Positions 1 to 12,505 of a stretch of DNA of 64,000 nt are shown here, one piece after another. Under the pieces are notes generated by a model that did not search any database, had not been told where the DNA came from, and was given only the letters and a program-made list of their open reading frames with translations. The translations under genes and the position numbers were made by a program. The first letter of the stretch is position 1; every line of letters starts with the position of its first letter. The stretch comes from Lagopus muta (lineage: Eukaryota; Chordata; Aves; Galliformes; Phasianidae): assembly GCF_023343835.1 (NCBI RefSeq), contig NC_064439.1, positions 28,311,933 through 28,375,932 of the forward strand, read 5' to 3'.

Positions 1-3000
1 TAAACGTTTTTGCCTGGAAATGGCAAGCACACTCCCTCAGGTGGTGACACTAAACAAGCAGTATCAGTCACAGGGAACTGATAGGAGAATGGGTGTTACC
101 ACACTCCTGCTGGCCCCATTCCAGCTGGTCTCATGAGGCTCTATCTTCATGTTCGAATGCTTTCATATCTTCAACTGAGAGTGGCTAAAATAGAAGTGAG
201 CTTAAGCAATGTGGTCTTCTCCATCCACCTCTTTCCTGTATCCAGCTGCACCATTGAGAGATTCCATAAGAGACAGAATCAAGTCACAGGTGGTCACACC
301 ACAAATGAAATTGAGTGGAAAAGATGGAGAAGGGAGAATGATCTGAAAGCAGAGCATTTAAAGACTCACGAGGAGCTATGTGTATGTAAAACAGTGCGTA
401 CTGTAGATGGCCTGATTTGGTCCACTTGTGCTTTTAACCAGTCTGAATAGAAAAGATGAAATATGATGCCGTTGTCGTTTTCTGGTGAAAAGCATGTAGC
501 TATGCTACTTGAATTAGAGTTGAATGCAAGAGCCCTTTCTGAGCAGCGGCAGGCTGGGACTTCAGTTCCTGCTCTCCTTCTGCACGCTGTGCAGCTGCTG
601 GAGCTTCAGAGCAAACAAGCAGGGGCTGGCTGGTACCGGCTTCCTGCTGCGCTCCACAGGTGGCACCAGTGGAAATAACCTGTGGCCTGCTTCCTGCCGT
701 GGTGGGGGTGTGGAAATCAGCAGCGTGGGGGATGTACCTGTCAGTGGTTGATTGGTCTTTGCTTAGTGTGGTGCTGGTTTGATGGATTGGCTAGCAGGGC
801 TGGGATACAAGATACTCATTTAATGCAGACTGTTGCTCCCTTTACTGATTGAGAGTGCCAAATATCTTGCTAAAAACAAAAACTTCAAACAAACTGAAGG
901 CATTGAATGGCTGACTCTAGGACATGATGTCAGTTGTCCCAGAGAGAAGCAGAGAGTAGAGGGTACACTCTTCAATAATGCACAACAACATGAGTACCAT
1001 GTGCTTCTGCCAACAGACCACAGGCACGGAGGCCTGTAATGGGCTACTCTTGTTTGCTCTCAGCCTGCTGGTGTGTCTGTGTTCATCAGTTCTCTCATCT
1101 GTAAGCCAAAATGGTGAATATTAGTTGTTTTCATTAGAAGCTTATAGGACAGATATAGCTTTCACTTTTCTTCTGTGATTATCAAATAACCTGCATACAG
1201 TTGGTGGGCTCCACCACCTGTTCTAGCTCCTTACATGTTCTGTTTTAAAATAGACACAAAGATGTCACCCAGGAGCCCAAAATAACTTACAGCTTTAGAT
1301 GAGCTTGGTGTGAACGCTTGGGTGTTGCAAATGCCATCCCTGTGTACATGAGAGGCTGTGCCTATGGCTAGGAGTCACAGCCTCTGGTGTGTTCTGTAAA
1401 ACCTTTCTCTTCTCTTCTTCATATAGAAGATGACAGTCTGTTAAGACTGTGTGTCCAGCTAATGCCTTCACTGTTGTTTTGTTAAACAACAGTTCATTCC
1501 ACTCAGGTTTCTTCTTTCTATCGACCAATAGGATTGTAGCACCTGTACTTCTCTGTGAACTTCCTGGTTGCTGTGTGCGATGTATCAGCATCTGTGCAGG
1601 GAGCAGTCCCACTTTCTGCTCTTACTGGCCGAGCACCGGAAGTAAATAACTAACTTTCTTATTACTAGTATTCAAGTAGAATCATCTGAAAAGCCTAAGA
1701 GCCTAGTGTGCAGCAGGAAGCAACGTCTTGAACTAGGACACCATCCTCCTGATGATTATCACTGTTCTGCCCATGAAACTTAGGTGCTAATGCACTGTAA
1801 CAGTAGCAATTTTCCAACTGTCTCTCTGAAGCGAGCCAGTTGATTTTGAAAGAAAACCAGCCCATTAAGAACATAAATCTCATAATGCAAACAGCTATAC
1901 CTTTTAACTATTTTCTTGCAGGCTGTAAGAATTTCTGAGAGTGTATGTGCATGTGCTAGTGCCCGTGCAGTGAAAATGTTTTGTGTTATGTATGCTGTGG
2001 GGTGCTCAGATAACTCATCAGGACCAATTCCCACATGTGCATACACTTAACAAAGTAAAGGCCTAGCTACTCACAGGCTCTTTAGTTCCTTTTATTCTGG
2101 TAAATAAGAAAAAATGATTTAATTTAATAAATCTTTTCCAAATAACTAGCACGTGCCTTGGAATATACTTAAATTCTAGCTTCTCTATGCAACTCTCTTC
2201 AATCTATCTTAATGTAATCTCTAAAAATCATGACGTTAAAACCAACCTTTATTATTGACCACTTATCAATTCCTTTTTATAAAGGAATCCTACTGTGATG
2301 GTCTGTTAGGGATCTCTGAGCCTAAAAATGTACAGGTAAACCAATGCCGAGTCAGTCTCAAACTGAACAACTCTTGCTTTTCCTGAGAGCATCCACAGGT
2401 CTAATAAAATAATTCACCTTCCTTTACAGCTGGTTTATATAGAAACTTTCCTTGGTGGAACGCTTTGACATTGCATCATGGCAGAAACTGAATTCTGTAA
2501 ATCCACCTAGTCAAGCACATGAAAATGCTACTCCAGTTTTCTTTGTTTCACTGACTTCTACCTGGTGAATCTAGCCTACAATGACCTGCAGGGCTTGTGA
2601 GCAGGAATCTGGCACAGCAGAGCTCTGGGTGTTGGCTCTCTGCTGTGTAGCACCATAGCAATTTGGGAGTGGCTTTGTTTAATTAATAATCAAAATACAC
2701 TTCCTGCTTTTAGTTTTATTAGGGAAGGCTAGAGAGAGCAGCTGTGGCTGGTAGTAGTAATGAGATTTAAGTATTATGAGAGATGAATGACAGATCCATT
2801 TCTGTTCATGAAGGATGATACTATTTTCTATTTGTGTGTATTTATGAAGGATGGTATTGCATTCTGAACATATTGGCCAACCATCCTCATGCAGTTCTCA
2901 GTAGCAAATCTTAGACGACTTCAAGTTAATGCTGGGTTTATTGTGCTAGTTAAACAGTAGCTCGCAGCTGAGTTATCCAAAGAATGTGGCTGGAGTTTTA

Positions 3001-6000
3001 CTAACAAGATTTGAATTGGGTATAACACTAAATGCAAATAAAAGCTCCACCTATTTTAGTTTTGCTGTATCTTTCTTCACATTTTAAGATTGCATTATTC
3101 TCTAGTTCATGCTAAGTCAATGTCAAAATCTCTTATGAAAGACCTAGCAATGCTTCTTTCCTCATTAGCTGTATGCACCAATGCTGATATTTTGAAAACT
3201 CTGTGTGTATTTGGGGGCTCTAATAATAGCACTATTTCTTTGTGTTAGTGAAGGTGCTCCCTCTCTGCCAACACAGCTGCCTGTTCACAGCTTCTGCGTC
3301 ATGCATATCTCCAAATAACAGTGGAATCAGATTTAGGGCACTGCCATTCATTCATTTTTCATTTCATTCAAACTTTTGCAAAGCTGTGGCTTACTCAACC
3401 CTTTGGAATGGACAAACTGACAATCCAGAGAATTGTTTGCTGTCAACAAATGTGTTTACAACTACTAGTATAAAAAAATCTTAATGAAGTTTCCCTACAG
3501 GTTACTTTGCAGTAGAGCTACTCTGAAACACAAGAACTTTACAGTAATATAAATACAATGCTTTGGAAAATGTTATTTGTGCCCAATATTTGAGGTATAG
3601 ATCAAAAGAGGATTTTTGCTTGTCAAGCTGTCATTTTGAAAAAAAAAAAATCTGTTTGGGAATGGAGTTTTTTCAAAATTTCTCACACAAAAGAAATCAA
3701 AATTATCTAGAAAATTATTTGGGTTTACCTTCCCCATATGAAACTGTGTTGCAGAGCATTGCCTGTGCTGTCTCTAACTCCCGGAGATCTGTTAAGATCT
3801 GGAAGCGTGAAGAATGCTTTGAGTGAAGGCAATGAATCATTCACAAAGTCAGTGCTTTACAAAGGATTTAACTAAGTGTAGTCTGGTGGGAGATCAGCTA
3901 GATGAAATAAGTCAGAAGAAGGTGGTGGGCGAAAACATGACACAACAGATGAAATGGTAGAAGTACTTCTTCATAGGAGCCTTCTGCTCTTGGTAGAAAA
4001 TAGGACAACAGAACTTTGCCTAGAGTAAAACTGAATTTTAGTGCTCCTCCAAGTGCAGCAAGGTTTTTGATGATATGAGAGCAAAAGATTTGTATTTTTT
4101 GAACCTTTGATTCGTTCCAACTGGAACTCCAGAACATCAGGGATCCTTGAGGAATTTTGGACTTGGTACTTGGGTCCACAAACCAGTTCTGCAGCTGGTT
4201 CTTACTGTTAGTGAGTGTACACAGGATTGTTTTACCTGTGCTGGGGTTGCCAGAGCAGAGTGATGTTGTATGTGCACACTGCAGTGAATGCTGGGGGTAT
4301 CAGCAGGTCACAACACAGACACGTAAATGTTTGGTAAAGCTTCACCCTTGGAGTTAGAAATCTTAGCTTACACGATATGATACCAGGAGATATTTTAATC
4401 TCTGAAGGGATAAAATCAGCCTGTTTAACATTGAGGGTAGGATGGGAGAGAGCAGAGTTCATACTGTCTTTTTGACAGGTGGAGTGCATCAGATTCTTAA
4501 TTACAGATGGTCTGTTAATTTCATAGCCAGGTGCTTTCATGCCTATCTGCATCATCCATCACTTCTGCTGAGTCATTGGAGAACATACTCTTTATTCTTG
4601 GGTGAGCTTTGTTATATTTCTGGGTACCCCTTCAGGCTACAAGAAGAGTTTCACTTCTGCTAGATGTGGTGTTCAGGTTAAGCCAGCAGAGGTGTGCCTG
4701 TGGGTCATGTGTAAATGCTCAGTTCTGCCCTGGTTCCTGGCCAATTTTTGTAACAGAGCTGAGGCACTAGCCAAGGGTGAGATTTTGTCCTACGCCCTGA
4801 ATGACGTGAGGGTATGACAATATATGTATGATTACAGGTCTTAGTTTTAAGATGATGTGGCAAGGCAAACTTCTTATTACTTACCTCACATATTTTAATT
4901 CCTTACTGTTTTTAATTTTTCCGGATAGTGAAGATAGCAACAACCTTTGAAAAGCTCTTCTTGTGGCATGGAATGTGGATGTGAATTTATGCAAGTGATG
5001 GAGCATCTATGTGTTTATGCATTCTGATACAGGATGTACTGCAGAAGTGTCCTGGAACCACCTTCCTCTTAATTCCTCATTTTAGCTCTCTTGAAAAGTT
5101 AATTGGATAGAGTTTCTCAGTTTAAGCTGTAGCTTGGCTTATGTTTCAGCTTGGTTTAATGACCAGTCTCCTTCCAGTCTATATATATCTAATCAGGAGG
5201 TGACCTAGGTCAAATAATATGTCTGCTGCAAATTTTGTTCTATTTGCAGTGTGTTTTGTTAAATTGATAGCAAATCTGTTTAGAACTCCTGCTGTGCAAG
5301 CCCCTTTCAAAACACTTCTACCAGAAGAGTGATTTTGTGTTAGAATGTGAATGATTGCCTCCCTATTTCTTATCATCTTAATGTTTTCAAATACAGTTTC
5401 AGGGCTAATGTATAGCCTTTCTATGTATCTATGAAGGTTTCTGTTTCTCAAGCCGCTACTAATTTAAGTTTCAGAGAACTTCCTTTTGCATTAAGCAGTT
5501 ATTTATAGGCTTAGATTTAAATAACTTGCTCTAAATTTCAGCACTGTGCGAAATCTCGTTAACTCCTTTTCCTGTTCCCTTTCCCGTTTCTAACCAATGC
5601 AAATCCACGTGTATCATTAACACCTACTCTAAGAGTTTCAAATTACTGCATCTGTCTGTTGGATCTGCTTTTTATTTATTTATTTTTTTGTTTTAACATC
5701 AATCTGAGTGTAATTAGCCATATGAAGACTGAACAGAAAGGTCAGGGGGTCTTGCTGAAGCATGATACAGTAGACCTCCTTCAGTTAATGTTCAGGAATG
5801 GGAAACAAACTTTCTTCATGGCCATTTCAAACATTTGATATCTGTTAACTTCACTGCTGGCTGTAGCAAAATTGAAAAGCATTGCCAACTGTGCTGATTT
5901 CTTTGTGCATAGTGATGTCATTCAACTGGGAGTATTTTCATTGCTATCAACAGCCAACCTTCAGTGCTAGCAACAAGCAGTGCCATCAGTGATGCTACCT

Positions 6001-9000
6001 TGAGGAAGAATGACAAAGCAGAGTGAATACCTGCTCACCTATGGTTAAATCTACTCCAAACAAACAAGCCATGCCGGAGAAGTGGGCTACTGAATAGAAT
6101 GAATCTGCCTGCTAACAAAGCATGTGTTATCTTCAGTGGATGGCGAGGCCTCCTATGGCCATTCATTGTGAAAGGTTCATGACATGGCCAGTGGTGCAAG
6201 GAGATGGCTGCTGTTCTGGCTGGGGGGTGTCTTACAATAGTAAGACCCTAGCTATTTTTCACTTTTCTGCTTCTTTGAGATTAATATGATGCTTTTCTCT
6301 TCCACCTCATAATATTATAGACTTGAAGGGAACACAAGAATCAGCACATCCTGTTAAATAAAATGGCAGGGAATGCTGCTGAATGCTTGGTTGCTCTTAC
6401 TGTATTGTTTGCAGGCTCTCTTGCATTGAAACGATTTAGGAGGGCTTTGGTCCCTCATCTGGTCAAGTCAAGTTCACTGATGAAGGTAAGGCCCTGCTGG
6501 GCACTCAGTGGAATTATTGTGTGTGGAAAATAATCCCTCCTGCACAGATTTACTTTGTGTAAGCTGGCCTGGGTGGAGAGTGCAATTGTCAGTGCATCCC
6601 CTGTGTCTCTGCTTCTGCAGAGGGAGGGGGCTGGGTTTGCCTATCTGCGTGGATTCCCTGAGACAAAGGGAGGATAAGCAGAACCCTGCTGTGCATAGGA
6701 TCATTGATGAAGTTGTGATGATTGCTGACAGCTCTTTCTGTCTCTTCCATACTGGAGCATGCTGGAGGAAGAAACATGTGGTCAGGATGGTGACCCATGA
6801 GCACACATGGTGTGAACTTCCTGCAGTGCAGGAAAGGATGCTGTTATCTCCTGCAAGTCTCACAGAAGCAGCTGCAGCCAGATTTGACATGAGTAACCTT
6901 GAGCAATTGCTCAGTGCAGTCTGCAGTGAATAACTGCATTGTGAAGGGGTTTGGCTTGCTTGTGTTCCCACTGGTGCTTCAAAAAGAAGGCTCTGAAGGT
7001 AAACAAAGATGAATAGAATTAGTAACATAATAGCCAGAGAGTGACAAACGAATGTTCAGCAACAATTGAAACTCTTTACAAGGATCAGAAGTTTACCCTC
7101 AATGATATATGCCCACGTCTTTGCTATTCCATTTGTGCTGCTCACCTTTTCACAGAGAAAAAGAATGTTTTGAGCTAAAAGTTCAGAATCTTACCAAAAA
7201 CCTTACCTAAGATTGAATATATTATTTTCTATGGCTTTTTTTTTTTTTATGATTGTGAAAATTCCTTTGGTTCATTATCAATAAAAAATATTTGTCTCGG
7301 TGATGAAGTAATGTTAAGCTTACTATTGAAAAGAGAACAGCTGGGGAAGTACTTCGTAATTTGCACCCCTGGACAGTATGAACTGCCCATTTAAGCTTCA
7401 TTTACTAGTTAAATTAATCCAAGAGGCCTTATTTGGCTGTGGCCATAGTTCCTTTTGTCTTGGTCCTGAGAAGGTCAGGCACACCCAGCCCGTGTGAGGA
7501 AGTGGCATGGTCTGGTGATGTGGAAGGGAACAAACCCTGAATGCTGTTAATGAAGAGGCCAAATTTCCGAGCTCCTCCCTAGCAAATCTGCATTGTAGCT
7601 TCTTCATTGTTCCTATGCAGTCTCTCAAATTCAAGCTTAAATTTGACATTATTACCTTCTTATTTTTCCTCAAAAATTAGGAAAGGATGCAAAGTTTGAG
7701 TAGTCAGAAAAGGCTACAGTGACCAAGAGGGTTGACATATGAATGCTCTTTATGAAATGAAAGAAGAAATGTATCACTTATTTTTGTTAATATCCAATAC
7801 TTTGCAGTAAATTAACTAAAATAATGGCTTAATAATATGGGCTATGAAATAATTTATCTTGCACACCTCTAGTCTCTCTTGCTGTCTTATCCAAAGAACG
7901 GGCTGAAATGGAAAGTTGAATTTGTGTGATAAATGTGGTTTTGTCAAGACAAAAGGGAAAAAAAAACACATCTGTAGGAAGATAAACTTTTTTTTTTTCA
8001 AATTTAGCTCATGCGTAGCTTGGCTGTTCCCTTTGATTTTATGTAGTACTGTAATTTGTGTTGTAGAGCAATGTGGCAGTGTGAAATACTGTAGGAGTTG
8101 ACGTGGCTGCCTCTACCTCCTCATGGTGTAACTCAGCTTATTGCTTATTAAGGGAAGCAATTATAGCCATCTTTTCTGCTGAGGCAATACAACATTAGCA
8201 GATATATTTGATGCATTTGATTGCTGTCTACTGTCTACTGGTTAGGTCTGCTTTCTTGTCATTGGCTGAAAAATATGCCTGCCTGCTTGATATATTTAAT
8301 CTACAGTGGGCTTTTATACTGGGTTCACTTAAGCTCTTTTAACATGTATGTGAAGAGATCTTAGTAGCCAGACCAATGTCCAGATTGTCTTAATGTCATC
8401 CCAAATGTCTCAGACTTACAGAACAGATTCTTTAAATCTTTAAATCTAGTGGAATCACTAAAACTAGGATGAGGATATTCAGCTTAGGTGGTGATATGCC
8501 CTTTGAACAGAAGGCTGAGATGACTTGTGCTTTCCAGTAAAAGCCTTCAGTAGATGGCAAAAATTCTTTAATTACCTCTTATCTTACACCATTTTGTATC
8601 TAAAAGGAATCTCTAATTCAGAATCTACTCTCACCTAGTTATGACTTCAACTTTGTAAGCTGACATTTTGTATTTAATGAGCTGATCTCTATCTTCTTTT
8701 TTTATTCTGGTTCCATAAAGCCGAACTTATACAGGAGATGAGTTTGAATTTTTTTTTAGTTGTCTTGCTAAGTACATGTAAAACTGTAGATAAATTTTGT
8801 TCCACTGAGAGGTGTATAAAGTGGTAATTAAAACTAACATTTATCAAGAGGATGTGGCCTTTCTATATCAAGATTTTTATCAGTTGAGATTATAACTACT
8901 CCCACAATTTAACTGCAGAAACATATGTAGAATGTGCTCAATGAATGTGCAAGCACAGTTTTATGCTTTATGTTTTATGGGCAGTAAAGTCAGTAATTCA

Positions 9001-9380
9001 GTATACTACCGTCCACTGCAGAAGAGAAAACATTACAAGTATGTGCCTAAATTGATTTGAAAAGTGCCTAAAAAATATTTGATGTGCAGGTATAAGTCCC
9101 TGAGGCACTTTGCTTGCCTGGTCTTTCTATGCTCGCGTACACCCACCTTCAGAAAAATATGTGCACCTCAGTGCATTTGTCCTAATTCAGGCGCTATATA
9201 CAAATAATGTTATGACTTTAGAGTAATAGTATTAATCTAGCAGAAGAAAACTTGTAAGAAATCCTCATGACTTGGATGGTAACTAGCTGCATGCTCAAGA
9301 CCAAAGCTCTTCTCTGAGTCAATCACTGTTCTCCAAACAGAATTTAGCTTCATGTCTGTGATAGGAGTTGATGTGTTCAC
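1..9380. other. Intergenic, no supported gene
   Basis: The stretch is AT-rich unique sequence with short ORFs only. A stop-poor patch at 6474-7028 is discussed as a finding. If AGR2 lies beyond the AGR3 3' side as in mammals, none of its recognisable exons ([16 protein letters not shown] blocks) are visible here. Confidence 0.6.
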
Positions 9381-9433
9381 AGTTGGACTAGATAATCTTA
9401 GAGGCCTTTTATAACCTTAATGATTCTATGATA
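9381..9433 (+). mobile_element. Old CR1 3' terminal fragment
   Basis: About 50 nt match the CR1 3' end: GGACTAGATAATCTTAGAGG followed by a TGATTCTATGAT-like terminus. It is diverged and very short. Confidence 0.7.
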
Positions 9434-10316
9434 TTGTACTGTCTCTTTAGTCCTGTAGCCAGCTGTGAGCTGTAGTGAATACTCTGGCTTTAAACTTAAG
9501 CCTTTCCTTGGAGGCCAACTAGCATTCAGCTATTTGGTAAATTTCTGATAGGTTTGTAATAATCAAGGAATTTTGATAATTGTTTAATCATGTATAAAAT
9601 AAAGCAAGTAATACTGTATAGCAACTACCATATTTTCCTTTCATCTAAGCAGAGCCAATACCATTTACCAGGACAGGCATATTTTACTTATACTGGTATA
9701 TATAGTGTGAGCTGTATAATTCTAAAAAAGGGGAAATGTGTTCATGTAAGTCTAAATGCTGCTGTTGTGGGCATATTCATTTTTTCTAGTGGACAAAAGA
9801 TAAGCACAGTTCCCATGGAGGGCAGCCTTTGTCCAGCATGAGTTTTTAATAAATAATATGACTGCCTACATCAGACAGAGAGAATAAGATTTCATGCAGT
9901 TTCCCATTTTCAGGGCTGTCTTTTCCCAGAATGATGCTTGGGGAACATTTTGATGTCAGAGCCACTTTCCAGTAGAGAAGTAAGAGCATCTCAAAACTGC
10001 ATCAGTTGCTGCACTTCTGATCCCTTGGCAGCATCCCCAAAGCTTGGATCTGGGTTTCTCTGTGTTTGCATCTGTCCTGTTCCCCATCCTTCAGACCAAG
10101 TTTTGCTCTTGTCTGCTAGGACTGTCAGCTCACTGTACTCCCACAGTGATTTGAGTGATCACAAAACACCGAATTTCTTGACCTACCCCTTCTAGTAAGC
10201 TTTCCTAATGGAAAATGCCATTTATTTAGAATGAAAGGATTACAGAGACCATGAATTTGGTATATAAAATAATCAGCTGCAATGGAGGTAACAGTCGCAT
10301 CTGAAAGTTGCCGAGT

Positions 10317-10372
10317 ATATGCGGCTGGAAGGGACCCTCTGGAGACCTAGGTTAACCTTCCCTGATAACCAC
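10317..10372 (-). mobile_element. Possible CR1 3'-end remnant
   Basis: The stretch GGCTGGAAGGGACCCTCTGG followed by AGACCTAGGTTAACC resembles the inverted CR1 3' end (ggttggaagggacctctggagatcat type). It is too short and diverged for a firm call. Confidence 0.4.
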
Positions 10373-11552
10373 TGAATTTGTGATTCAGGTCCTCCACCAC
10401 AAGGACCAGACTCATAATGGTGCCATATCAGCAGCCATTGTCTTCATGCATACCCTTGGGGTGGGCTCCTTCATCACTGTTTTGTTGGTTTGTAAGTCCC
10501 TCGTTTGTCCATCTCATCCAACAAGAACACATGTCCATGAAAATGGTATTAGTATTCAAAATTTATTGTGGTATCAGGAGAAATCTAAAGTGTTATTGTG
10601 TAATATGTTATAAAGAAACTAACTTTTATAAGAGTACACTTTAAGGTGAGCACAAGGGCTATTTTTGGAAGCTCATGATGTCCAAATAGTTTCTGCTGAT
10701 AATATTAAACAGGAGTCTTAAAGAGCAGCAATCATTCTTTTCCCCCATGTAACAGCATGAAAAGCAATCAGTACTTGTACATATGAAATACCCTTGGAGT
10801 ATATGTTTTTAATTTTATGTTTTATTGTTGTGATTAGCCAATGCATTCAGAATTTTTATATATGCAAAGATTAATTTTTCTTTTCTGCTTTAAATTATTC
10901 TTATGGAAGATTTTACCTGTTTTTCAACTTCACTGTTTTAAAATAAGGTCATCAACCTGACGTCTTTTTTGGAAATTTACCGCTATGTTTACAGTGTAGT
11001 TTGAACATTTCTGGGATTTAGCAGCATATAGTCACAGACAAGTTGAATCTACATTACTGTAGTGTCAAAAAATTTACTGGCACTGTCAGCTTTTAATATT
11101 GTTGACCTTGAAACCACAGTGTCTTCTTTAATTATAGCTTTACCTGGAGAAATGGCAGCTACTTTAAGATATCTAGCACTGTGGAATTATCTGTTTACTA
11201 CAAATATTTCTGGAATTTACTCTTTCTCAAGGACATTGTTACTTCTAGGTTTGTTTATGGCTCAGCAGAGCATGTCATGAAATTATATAGCATGGGGAGA
11301 ATTTTCTTTAGCTTTCTTGGTGAGTCATTCTTTCTCCAACAGAAGGACACGTATCCTTTGGTTTGCTTCAGTGTAAGAAGGAAGTGCTTTATGCTCTAAG
11401 GCATTTGTTATAAAATTGAGGTTCCTGTCTTGTTTACCTTAGCACAGTGTCTTTTTCCCCTTAATTACAAGAGTTCAGATGACCACAGTGAGAAAGAAGC
11501 TGTGTGAATTACTTTGAGCTTATTTTCATTCTTATCAACTGGATAAATTGTT

Positions 11553-12505
11553 CAATTGTTCAACATCTTCATCAATGACCTTGATGAGGGGATAATGGCC
11601 ACCCTCAGCAAGTTTGCCGACGATACGAAGTTGGGAGGATTGGCTGACACGCCTGAAGGCTGTGCTGCCATTCAGCAAGACCTGGATAGGCTGGAGAGCT
11701 GGGCAGAAAGAAACCGGATGAGGTTTAACAAAAGTAAGTGTAGAGTCTTGCATCTGGGGAGGAATAATTGCATGCACCAGTACAGGTTGGGGGATGACCT
11801 GCTGGAGGGGAGCTCTGCGGAAAGGGACCTGGGTGTCCTGGTGGACGACAGGTTGGCCATGAGCCAGCAGTGTGCCCTTGTGGCCAAAAAGGCCAATGGC
11901 TTACTGGGGTGCATTAAAAAGAGCGTGGCCAGCAGGTCAAAGGAGGTGATCCTCCCCCTCTACTCTGCCCTGGTAAGACCTCATCTGGAGTACTGCGTCC
12001 AGTTCTGGGCTCCCCAGTACAAAAAAGACAGGGATCTCTTGGAAAGAGTCCAGCGGAGGGCCACGAAGATGGTGAAGGGCCTGGAGCATCTCCCCTATGA
12101 AGAAAGACTGAGTGAACTGGGTCTGTTCAGCCTTGAGAAAAGAAGGCTGAGAGGGGACCTGATCCAGGTCTATAAATATCTAAGGGGTGGGGGGCAGAAT
12201 GGCGAGGCTGGACTCTTTTCAGTGGTGAGTGGAGACAGGACAAGGGGAAACGGCCAGAAACTGGAGCATAGGAAGTTCCGCACAAACATGCGCAAGAACT
12301 TCTTTACAGTGAGGGTGACGGAGCACTGGAACAGGCTGCCCAGGGAGGTGGTGGAGTCTCCTTCTCTGGAGACGTTCAAGACCTGCCTGGATACCTACCT
12401 GTGCTACCTGGTGTAGGGAACCTGCTTTGGCAGGGGGGTTGGAGTCGATGATCTCTGGAGGTCCCTTCCAACCCCTACAATTCTGTGATTCTGTGATTCT
12501 GTGAT
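11553..12505 (+). mobile_element. CR1 LINE, 5'-truncated, 3' end intact
   Basis: The sequence is recognisable CR1 from the reverse-transcriptase FADDTKLGG motif through the ORF2 end and 3' UTR. It terminates in three ATTCTGTG units (12480-12503), the hallmark CR1 3' repeat. The 5' end is truncated near 11553, typical of CR1. Preservation is far better than in the other CR1 pieces here, pointing to a young subfamily. Confidence 0.96.
11556..12416 (+). pseudogene. CR1 ORF2 C-terminal fragment (reverse transcriptase)
   Basis: This is an uninterrupted 286-codon frame encoding the C-terminal half of CR1 ORF2p. It begins in the [11 protein letters not shown] region just before the RT catalytic motif F-A-D-D (about residues 21-24). 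It continues through the [28 protein letters not shown] segment to the [24 protein letters not shown] tail and a TAG. The endonuclease and N-terminal RT are missing, and the frame opens on TTG rather than ATG, so it is a remnant without coding function despite having no frameshift or stop. Confidence 0.9.

Noticed and set aside
6508-6933. 141-codon plus-strand frame opposite the 184-codon minus-strand ORF
   Set aside because: It starts on GTG and overlaps the other strand's open frame. Two-strand openness suggests composition rather than coding.
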